5,687 nucleotides of DNA, taken from the NCBI GenBank assembly GCA_003220855.1, contig QHTP01000054.1, positions 1 through 5,687 of the forward strand, read 5' to 3'. Below the pieces are notes generated by a model. The model was not told the DNA's origin. It was given only the letters and a program-made list of their open reading frames with translations, and did not search any database. The DNA comes from Gemmatimonadota bacterium (lineage in GTDB: Bacteria; Gemmatimonadota; Gemmatimonadetes; Gemmatimonadales; GWC2-71-9). Each line of letters opens with the position of its first letter. Positions within the stretch are counted from its first letter, which is position 1. Shown piece by piece: positions 1 to 4,525 of the stretch. The translations under genes were made by a program, and so were the position numbers.

Positions 1-466
1 ATCCGAGGTCGAGCGCCTGAACCACGAGATCAACTTCGTGCTGCCGAAGGAGATCGAGCGGGCGCGCGCGCACGGTGACCTGCGGGAGAACTCCGAATAC
101 AAGGCCGCGCTCGAGCGCCAGCAGTTCGTGACATCGCGCTTGAGCCACCTGCGGCTGCGGCTCTCCAAGCTCTCGAGCGTCCAGGAGTCCGATATCCCGC
201 GTGACCGCGTGGGGTTCGGCTCCCGGGTGACGGTGCAGGACGTCGACACGAAGCAGCGGGAGACGTACGCGCTCACGCTCGGCGAGTTCATCGAGGGTGA
301 CGACGACGGGCACGAAACGCCGGTCTCGATGGCCTCCCCCCTCGGGAAGGCGCTGCTGGGGGCCAAGGTGGGACAATCGGTGACCACCGCGCTCCCCATG
401 GGGCAGCGCCGCCTCAAGGTCGTCGAGCTCCAGACCGTCCACGACCTGGCGGAGAAGCGCTCCTAA
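1..466 (+). CDS. greA: Transcription elongation (transcript cleavage) factor GreA family, 5'-truncated by window edge
   Basis: The frame is open from base 2 and gives 154 residues ending in TAA; only a short N-terminus should lie outside. GreA/GreB proteins enter the RNA polymerase secondary channel and stimulate cleavage of backtracked transcripts. The N-terminal half is a charged helical hairpin. Its tip motif HGDLRENSEYKAALERQ holds the Asp (GDL) and Glu (REN) that coordinate the catalytic Mg2+ in this family. The C-terminal half is the FKBP-like domain, with VGFGSRVTV and the hallmark SPLGKALLGAKVGQSV. By recall of E. coli GreA, the first helix is about one heptad shorter between the region matching EELDF and HGDL; the second helix has normal length. 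The first GTG in the window (38) lies inside the first helix and is not the start. The stop overlaps that of the opposing anti-sigma gene. The GreA rather than GreB name rests on overall resemblance. Confidence 0.9.
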   Translation, partial: SEVERLNHEINFVLPKEIERARAHGDLRENSEYKAALERQQFVTSRLSHLRLRLSKLSSVQESDIPRDRVGFGSRVTVQDVDTKQRETYALTLGEFIEGDDDGHETPVSMASPLGKALLGAKVGQSVTTALPMGQRRLKVVELQTVHDLAEKRS

Positions 467-1047
467 AGCCCCACGTGGAAGACCATGGGCCCGCTCGGAC
501 TCAGCGAGCCGGCCCGCGGCTCGATGCTCATCGCAGCGCCCGTCACGCGCTCCCCCGCCTGCGGCAGCGGCAGCCCCATCACCATGGGCTGGTCCCGATC
601 CATCGGCATCACGGCCGCGGGCCGCATCCCCTGGTCGGTGACGAACCACAGCTGGTAGGCCTGGTCCCTGGCGTTGGGGGCCAGGCCATCGCACCGCACC
701 AGCCAGCGGTGCCGCACGCTGTCGGCGAAAATCGTCACCGACCCGACACGGCCCCCCGTCGAGACGGGAACCTGGATCAGCCGGGTGGCGGGGTCGTGGA
801 TGAAGCTCGAGACCGTGTCTTCGAGCGCCGCGACGTGCGCCGCGAGTCGATCGCGGTCCGCCCCGAGCGCCTCGATCGTTCGGTACGCCCACCACGCGCT
901 CCCCACTCCTGCCGTCACGACCACGAGGGCCGCCGCCAGCGCGAGCGGCCAGCGCCGCCCGCGCGCCACGGCGCGCGCCAGCACGCGTCCCTTGAGCTCG
1001 GGGCGAGGGGTCCGCGGCGGCACCGACATGCCCAACCAGTCCGTCAT
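463..1047 (-). CDS. RskA-type membrane anti-sigma factor without a recognisable N-terminal zinc-binding domain
   Basis: A 194-residue protein, starting at the ATG that forms an ATGA overlap with the sigma-factor stop. A good ribosome-binding site, GAAGGA, lies 9 nt upstream inside the sigma gene. Residues 1-33 are a short basic cytoplasmic segment (PELKGRVLARAVARGRRW). Residues 34-54 are one hydrophobic transmembrane helix ending in AWWAYR. Residues 58-83 look like a short coiled coil. The rest resembles the RskA C-terminal (anti-sigma-K) extracytoplasmic domain: a beta-rich region with YQLWFVTDQG at 131-140 and a terminal SGPMVFHVGL. Family members hold an ECF sigma factor at the membrane until a signal acts on the outer domain. 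The usual N-terminal helical domain with HxxxCxxC is missing, and the only Cys (119) is extracytoplasmic. The pairing with the adjacent sigma factor is inferred from context. Confidence 0.85.
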   Translation of the reverse strand: MTDWLGMSVPPRTPRPELKGRVLARAVARGRRWPLALAAALVVVTAGVGSAWWAYRTIEALGADRDRLAAHVAALEDTVSSFIHDPATRLIQVPVSTGGRVGSVTIFADSVRHRWLVRCDGLAPNARDQAYQLWFVTDQGMRPAAVMPMDRDQPMVMGLPLPQAGERVTGAAMSIEPRAGSLSPSGPMVFHVGL

Positions 1048-1637
1048 TGCAGCCAATCCTTCAAATGTGCCAGCTGATCGGTCAGCTTCTGATGAGCGGC
1101 CCGCAGCCGCGTTTTCACCGTCCCCAGCGGCTGCTGCAGGCGGCGCGCGATCTGACTGTGCGACAGCCCCTCGAAATACGCCAGCGTCACCACGCGCCGC
1201 AGCTCGTCGGGCAGCGACGCGAGCGCGGCGTGCACCTCGCGGTGCAGCGGCCACCCGGGCACGGCTGCTTCGTGCGGCGCCGGGTTCTCCAGCTGCTCTT
1301 CCGGCCCCTGCGCCTGCCCCAAACGGTCCGCCTTCCGCCACCATCGCCGGCGCCGCCGCAGTTCGTCCAGCGCCCGGTTGCGCGTGATCGACAGCACCCA
1401 AGGCACCAGCGGACCGCGTCGCGGATCGTGCCTGTGGACATGACGCCACACTTTCACGAAGACGTCGCCGACTACCTCTTCCGCCTCGTCCTCGTCTTGC
1501 AGGATGCGATAGGCGAGGCCCAGCACCCACGGTGCGAGCGCGTCGTATAACTCCCGCAGCGCGTGCTCGTCTCGCGCCTTGAGCCGGCGCACCAGGGAGC
1601 GTTCTTCCTCTTGACTGAGACGTCTTGGCGGGATCAC
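1044..1637 (-). CDS. ECF-family RNA polymerase sigma factor (SigK-like)
   Basis: A 197-residue sigma-70 family factor of extracytoplasmic-function size. Residues 24-95 are region 2: EHALRELYDALAPWVLGLAYRI, then DEDEAEEVVGDVFVKVWRH, then GPLVPWVLSITRNRALDELRRRRR (first and last pieces partly abbreviated here). An Arg/Trp-rich linker follows, then region 4 at about 133-187 with the helix-turn-helix LPDELRRVVTLAYFEGLSHS and IARRLQQPLGTVKTRLRAA. No extra C-terminal domain is present. The start is GTG; an in-frame TAA lies directly before it, so no upstream start is possible. GTG at codon 16 is an alternative but would trim the start of region 2. No Shine-Dalgarno is seen upstream of 1637. It is translationally coupled to the downstream anti-sigma factor. 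It likely directs RNA polymerase to its own and a few target promoters when released. Confidence 0.93.
   Translation of the reverse strand: MIPPRRLSQEEERSLVRRLKARDEHALRELYDALAPWVLGLAYRILQDEDEAEEVVGDVFVKVWRHVHRHDPRRGPLVPWVLSITRNRALDELRRRRRWWRKADRLGQAQGPEEQLENPAPHEAAVPGWPLHREVHAALASLPDELRRVVTLAYFEGLSHSQIARRLQQPLGTVKTRLRAAHQKLTDQLAHLKDWLQ
1057..1062 (-). promoter_or_regulatory. Ribosome-binding site of the anti-sigma gene
   Basis: GAAGGA on the minus strand, 9 nt before the ATG at 1047 and inside the 3' end of the sigma coding region. It supports this start rather than any upstream codon in the long open frame. It also means that sigma and anti-sigma synthesis are coupled. Confidence 0.6.
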
Positions 1638-1647
1638 TTAGATGCCC

Positions 1648-1653
1648 ATACTA
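1648..1653 (-). promoter_or_regulatory. Possible -10 element for the sigma/anti-sigma operon
   Basis: TAGTAT on the minus strand, the most AT-rich hexamer just upstream of the sigma GTG. With usual spacing, transcription would begin about 4 nt before the GTG, giving an almost leaderless mRNA. That would agree with the absence of a Shine-Dalgarno. A hexamer at 1671-1676 (TGGCTT) stands 17 bp upstream but matches a -35 poorly. This is weak evidence by inspection only. Confidence 0.25.
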
Positions 1654-1678
1654 GATCGCGCCTGGGCGCGAAGCCAGC

Positions 1679-1705
1679 CCCAAGGGTGTATCTTGGAACC
1701 TTGGG
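1679..1705. repeat. Inverted repeat in the divergent sigma/methyltransferase intergenic region
   Basis: Perfect 7-bp arms CCCAAGG (1679-1685) and CCTTGGG (1699-1705) are separated by 13 bp. A shifted copy, CCAAG (1680-1684) with CTTGG (1692-1696), overlaps it. The spacing, close to two helical turns between arm centres, suits a dimeric DNA-binding protein. It could be an operator controlling the methyltransferase or the sigma operon. A function is inferred only. Confidence 0.4.
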
Positions 1706-1730
1706 AATCGACGCGGTGCGGCCGCGATTC
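1705..1730. repeat. Second inverted repeat upstream of the methyltransferase
   Basis: GAATCG (1705-1710) and CGATTC (1725-1730) are perfect 6-bp arms with a 14-bp spacer. Nested inside is CGCGG-tgcgg-CCGCG (1712-1726), a 5-bp stem with a 5-nt loop. The element lies 27-53 bp before the methyltransferase ATG and abuts the first inverted repeat. It is either an operator or a 5' leader hairpin. In GC-rich DNA, short palindromes can arise by chance. Confidence 0.3.
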
Positions 1731-1745
1731 ACAAGTCTGAGAGAC

Positions 1746-1753
1746 GGGGAGGG
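1746..1753 (+). promoter_or_regulatory. Ribosome-binding site fixing the methyltransferase start
   Basis: GGGGAGGG, a strong Shine-Dalgarno, with its GGAGG core 5 nt before the ATG at 1758. The reading frame is open far upstream across the divergent sigma gene. This site and the family start (EGGDERFSFEAF) favour 1758 over earlier codons. Confidence 0.7.
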
Positions 1754-1757
1754 CTCC

Positions 1758-2579
1758 ATGGCAGCTCACGAAGAGGGCGGCGACGAACGCTTTTCGTTCG
1801 AAGCCTTCACCCGACACCCGTTTTTCACCGAGGTGAATCGCTGGATCGTCGAGCGGGTCATCTGCCCCGGTCGCCGCAAGATCGTCGATCTGGGCTGCGG
1901 CCCGGGAGCCGTCACCAAGCTGATCTTGGAGCGTCTGGACGACGCGCGCAACGCCAAGGTGATCGGCATCGATCCCTCCCCATCGGCCCTCTCCAAAGCC
2001 CGAGCCGCCATCCACTCCAAGGTCGTCGAGTTCATCGAGGGTAGCGCCGAGTGGGTATCGCGCCTCGTGTCGTCGGCCGATGCGGTCGTGTTCCTGAACG
2101 CCATCCACCTCGTGCCCGACAAGGCGCAGGTGATCGCCGAAATCCGCAAGGTGCTGAAGCGGGACGGCGTGTTCGCGTTCAATACGACGTTCTTTAAGGG
2201 CGCGTACGTCGACGGCACGGCGGGGTTCTGGCGCCGCTGGGTGGTGCGCGCCGCGCAGGTGCTGCGCGAGCGCGGGTTCGAGGTGCAGCACAGCGCCCAC
2301 GCGGTCGCGCGCCAGTTCCTCTCGGTTGAGGAGTACGGCGAGCTGTGCGTTCAGGCCGGCTTCACACGCCCCGCGGTCGACCTGGTGCGCATCGAGATGA
2401 CTCCCGAGGCGCTGGAAGACATCGGGCGCTTCTCGTTGTTCATCGAGGGCGCGCTTCCAGGAGTACCGCTCGAGGAAGGCTCGAGCGCGCTGAAAGAGGG
2501 GCTCCGCCGCACAATCGAAGAGACGGGCATGAACCACGTGCCGCGCAACTGGCTCGAGTGCGTCGCCACGGCGGCGTAG
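1758..2579 (+). CDS. Class I SAM-dependent methyltransferase, substrate unknown
   Basis: A 273-residue soluble protein with a Rossmann-type methyltransferase core. Motif I is KIVDLGCGPG at 41-50, which binds SAM. VIGIDPSPSALSKAR at about 68-82 supplies the acidic residue for the ribose. SSADAVVFLNAIHLV at 105-119 matches the post-II/motif IV region, and VLKRDGVFAFNT at 132-143 follows it. After residue about 150 comes a helical C-terminal lid containing FLSVEEYGELCVQAGF, typical of small-molecule methyltransferases in which a helix covers the active site. No signal peptide or membrane segment is present. The substrate cannot be named; the fold is shared by natural-product, lipid and quinone methyltransferases. 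The gene is divergent from the ECF sigma operon across 120 bp, so control by that sigma factor is possible. It ends 3 bp before the end of the convergent ligase gene. Confidence 0.9.
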   Translation: MAAHEEGGDERFSFEAFTRHPFFTEVNRWIVERVICPGRRKIVDLGCGPGAVTKLILERLDDARNAKVIGIDPSPSALSKARAAIHSKVVEFIEGSAEWVSRLVSSADAVVFLNAIHLVPDKAQVIAEIRKVLKRDGVFAFNTTFFKGAYVDGTAGFWRRWVVRAAQVLRERGFEVQHSAHAVARQFLSVEEYGELCVQAGFTRPAVDLVRIEMTPEALEDIGRFSLFIEGALPGVPLEEGSSALKEGLRRTIEETGMNHVPRNWLECVATAA

Positions 2580-2582
2580 CTC

Positions 2583-3893
2583 CTACACCAGCACGAACTG
2601 CAGCTCCCGATGCGCGGCCCGTAGCGCGGTCTCGACCGCCTCGGGCGACGCACCGCGCGCAAAGATGAATCCGGGATAGCGCGCGCCCTCGGGCCACGGC
2701 ACGAGCTCCTGGCCCGGATGCGCGACGATGGCGACCTCCTCGACCAGCGGCACCGCCCGCGCCGCATCCACACCCCGCACCTCTCGTAACACGCCGGCGC
2801 CCGGGACGGGGATCATCATCACTCCCGACGCTTGCCGCTCGCGCTCGAGCACGGGCAGCTCCATGCCCAGGGCGTGCCGGATGACGATCTCCTCGAGCGA
2901 AAGCATTTCCCCTTTCCCCTTTCCCCTTTCCCTGATTTCGAACCGCAGCGCCCCGCTACAGCGCCCTCCGATCGGCCGCGCGGCGAGCTCGATCAGCCAG
3001 GGGCCCCTGGAGTTCACCCGCAGCTCGGCGTGCACCGGTCCTTCCCGGAGCCCGAGCGCCGCGGCCGCCCGCTCCGCGCACGCCGCGACCGCGCGCTGCG
3101 CGTCCGCTGGAAGGCGCGACGGCGTGACGTAGATCGTCTCTTCGAAATACGGGCCGTCGAGCGGGTCGGGCTTGTCGAACAGCGCGAGCACCTGAAGCTG
3201 GCCCGCGACGAGCAGCCCCTCGAGCGCCACTTCCGGGCCGGGAACGAAGTCCTCGACGAGGATCGAGCCGGATGCGGGATGCGGGATGCGGGATGCGAGA
3301 TCCGTGGAGACGGACGCATCCCGCATCTCGGATCCCGCTCGCTCGAGTATTCGCCTTACCCGCTCGAAGGCGGCGACGAACGCTTCGGGTGTGTCCGCGC
3401 GGATCACGCCGCGGCTGGCGGCCAGGCGCAGCGGCTTGAGCACGCAGGGGTAGGACACCCCCGCGGCGAGCTGCCGTGCATCGTCGTCCACCCGATACAG
3501 CGTAAAGCGGGGCACGGGCACGCCCGCCGCGGCGAGCAGCGTCCGCTGCTCGTGCTTGTCGCGCGCCGCGCGCGCCGCGACGACGGCGTTGCCGCGCAGG
3601 CCGAGCCTGTCGGCGATCGCGGCCGCCACGACCGCCGTGTCGTCGTCCACGCCCACCACCCCCTGCAGCGGATGTTCGCGCCCGAAGGCCCGTGCCTGAG
3701 CGGCGGCACGGTCCGGGTCGGAGAGGTCGAGCGTGACGAGGCCGCCGGGGTTCGCGTCCTGGAACGTGCTGGGACGCTCGGAGGCGACGGTGAGCTCGAC
3801 TCCCAGGCGGCGCGCGGCCTCCACGAACGCGGCCGTGCGGTAGGTCGCCGTGGGCAGGAGCAGCAGCAGGCGGGGGACCGACTGGCGCGGCAT
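2583..3893 (-). CDS. ATP-grasp carboxylate-amine ligase, L-amino-acid-ligase-like, with two repeat-encoded insertions
   Basis: A 436-residue ATP-grasp enzyme. An N-terminal Rossmann-like domain (8-105, with GVDDDTAVVAAAIADRLGL) precedes the ATP-grasp fold. VLKPLRLAASRGV at 151-163 has the ATP-binding Lys153. ILVEDFVPGPEVALEG at 211-226 is the hinge, and HAELR (289-293) and LIELAARPIGG (300-310) give the acidic metal ligands. Residues about 356-430 (GVMMIPVPGAGVLREVRGVD, then GFIFARG) resemble the L-amino acid ligase C-terminal domain. Such enzymes join a carboxylate to an amine through an acyl phosphate; the substrates here are unknown. Start: ATG 3893, with AAGTAAGG 6 nt upstream overlapping the nfu stop. 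The frame stays open upstream to 4289, but that part covers nfu and is a shadow. Oddities: residues about 184-209 and about 319-330 are encoded by 7-bp tandem repeats and sit in loops between conserved segments. It is probably last in the metE-nfu operon. Confidence 0.88.
   Translation of the reverse strand: MPRQSVPRLLLLLPTATYRTAAFVEAARRLGVELTVASERPSTFQDANPGGLVTLDLSDPDRAAAQARAFGREHPLQGVVGVDDDTAVVAAAIADRLGLRGNAVVAARAARDKHEQRTLLAAAGVPVPRFTLYRVDDDARQLAAGVSYPCVLKPLRLAASRGVIRADTPEAFVAAFERVRRILERAGSEMRDASVSTDLASRIPHPASGSILVEDFVPGPEVALEGLLVAGQLQVLALFDKPDPLDGPYFEETIYVTPSRLPADAQRAVAACAERAAAALGLREGPVHAELRVNSRGPWLIELAARPIGGRCSGALRFEIRERGKGKGEMLSLEEIVIRHALGMELPVLERERQASGVMMIPVPGAGVLREVRGVDAARAVPLVEEVAIVAHPGQELVPWPEGARYPGFIFARGASPEAVETALRAAHRELQFVLV
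2906..2932. repeat. Heptamer tandem repeat TTTCCCC inside the ligase gene
   Basis: Three perfect copies of TTTCCCC (2906-2926) plus six bases of a fourth (2927-2932). On the coding strand this reads as GGGGAAA units and encodes the Gly/Lys-rich stretch RERGKGKGEM, between the conserved LRF and LSLEEIVIRHALG segments of the ATP-grasp enzyme. Because 7 is not a multiple of 3, gain or loss of one unit would shift the frame. The array interrupts neither the frame nor the flanking conserved sequence. Confidence 0.9.
3270..3297. repeat. Heptamer tandem repeat GGATGCG inside the ligase gene
   Basis: Four perfect tandem copies of GGATGCG. On the coding strand they are CGCATCC units, and three units encode the seven-residue period RIPHPAS; the protein shows SRIPHPASGS. 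The array is one arm of the larger palindrome at 3282-3330. It lies between the helix FERVRRILER and the hinge strand ILVEDF, a loop of variable length in ATP-grasp enzymes. Confidence 0.92.
3282..3330. repeat. Long palindrome (stem-loop) built on the GGATGCG array
   Basis: GATGCGGGATGCG (3285-3297) pairs perfectly with CGCATCCCGCATC (3315-3327). The stem continues inward with TCCG (3301-3304) and CGGA (3311-3314) after a 3-nt bulge, closing a 6-nt loop, TGGAGA. Outward, a G-T pair and two further pairs (3283-3329, 3282-3330) extend it. A 17-bp interrupted stem inside an open reading frame is far beyond chance and resembles a REP-like or palindromic coding insertion element. Confidence 0.85.
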
Positions 3894-3899
3894 GCCGCG

Positions 3900-3907
3900 C
3901 CTTACTT
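3900..3907 (-). promoter_or_regulatory. Ribosome-binding site of the ligase gene overlapping the nfu stop codon
   Basis: AAGTAAGG on the minus strand includes the nfu TAA and ends 6 nt before the ligase ATG. It fixes the start at 3893 and points to translational coupling of the two genes. Confidence 0.55.
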
Positions 3908-4516
3908 CTTGGCGGCGGCGAAGTACGGGTTGGAGCCGGCGGCGTGATCGGTGATGTCGACGACGCCCTTCACATCGGGGACATGCTGCTGCAGCATCGC
4001 CTCGATTCCCTGGCGCAGCGTCACGTCCGCCATGCCGCATCCCTGGCACCCGCCCGCCATGCGGACCATCACGACGGCGTCCTGCACGTCGATGAGCTCG
4101 ACCCGGCCGCCGTGCCGCGCGACCATGGGATTCACCTGGCTCTCGAACAGGTCGGCGACCCGCTCGTACAGCGCGTCGTCGTCCGTGCCGGGCGTCGCGG
4201 GCCCCGCGGGCTTGGGCGCCACGGCCGGGCCGGCCGCGGCGACGACGGCGCGGATCGCCTGACCCACCGCCTTCCCCACCGTCTGCCACGGGGCGGGACC
4301 GCGCTTCACGACCGTCACGAGGTTCCCGGAGACGATCACCTCGGCCACGTCCGCGTCCGGGATCGCGAAGATCGCCTCGGCGAGCGGCGAGCCGCTCGCG
4401 TCGTCGGACGACGCGAATCGCCGCACGCCGCCCGCATGCACCGGCTCGCTCACGACGAACTTGCAGCGGCTGGTGTCGATCGGCTCGGCGGTGATCCGGA
4501 TTTCGGCGGGGTTCAT
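3902..4516 (-). CDS. Nfu/NifU-like iron-sulfur cluster carrier protein
   Basis: A 204-residue protein in two parts. Residues about 5-93 match the Nfu N-terminal domain (IRITAEPIDTSRCKFVVSEP, then SPLAEAIFAIPDADVAEVIV and a conserved LVTVVKR strand). An Ala/Pro linker at about 94-110 follows. Residues about 114-190 are the NifU C-terminal domain (ESQVNPMVARHGGRVELIDV), with the CxxC pair Cys157 and Cys160 in AGGCQGCGMADVTLRQGIE. Two subunits each supply this CxxC to hold a [4Fe-4S] cluster and pass it to target enzymes in the cytoplasm. The ending GSNPYFAAAKK is common in this type. The start is the ATG at 4516; no clear Shine-Dalgarno is seen, and the gene begins 9 bp after the metE-like stop, so coupling is likely. 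The ligase follows 8 bp downstream. Which apo-enzyme it serves cannot be told from this window. Confidence 0.92.
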   Translation of the reverse strand: MNPAEIRITAEPIDTSRCKFVVSEPVHAGGVRRFASSDDASGSPLAEAIFAIPDADVAEVIVSGNLVTVVKRGPAPWQTVGKAVGQAIRAVVAAAGPAVAPKPAGPATPGTDDDALYERVADLFESQVNPMVARHGGRVELIDVQDAVVMVRMAGGCQGCGMADVTLRQGIEAMLQQHVPDVKGVVDITDHAAGSNPYFAAAKK

Positions 4517-4525
4517 GACGTAAAC

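Noticed and set aside
1048..1530. Upstream extension of the anti-sigma frame across the sigma gene
   Set aside because: Low-complexity Arg/Ala translation in a shadow frame of a well-conserved sigma factor; the ATGA overlap gives a better start.
475..1550. Several long plus-strand open frames opposite the sigma and anti-sigma genes
   Set aside because: Pro/Arg/His-rich translations with no recognisable domain, typical antisense shadows in GC-rich DNA.
1695..1722. ECF-type promoter with GGAACC as -35 element on the plus strand
   Set aside because: No CGTC- or GTC-like -10 is found at 15-17 bp spacing, so the match is only a lone GGAAC.
1563..1757. Longer N-terminus for the methyltransferase
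   Set aside because: It overlaps the start of the divergent sigma gene, lacks a ribosome-binding site, and the ATG at 1758 has a strong one.
3270..3335. CRISPR-like array
   Set aside because: The units are 7 bp, directly adjacent with no unique spacers, and are translated inside a gene.
3894..4289. Extension of the ligase frame upstream as an extra N-terminal domain
   Set aside because: The frame is open only because of high GC. Its translation is Arg/Gly-rich without similarity to anything, it overlaps the clear nfu gene, and the ATG at 3893 has a good ribosome-binding site.
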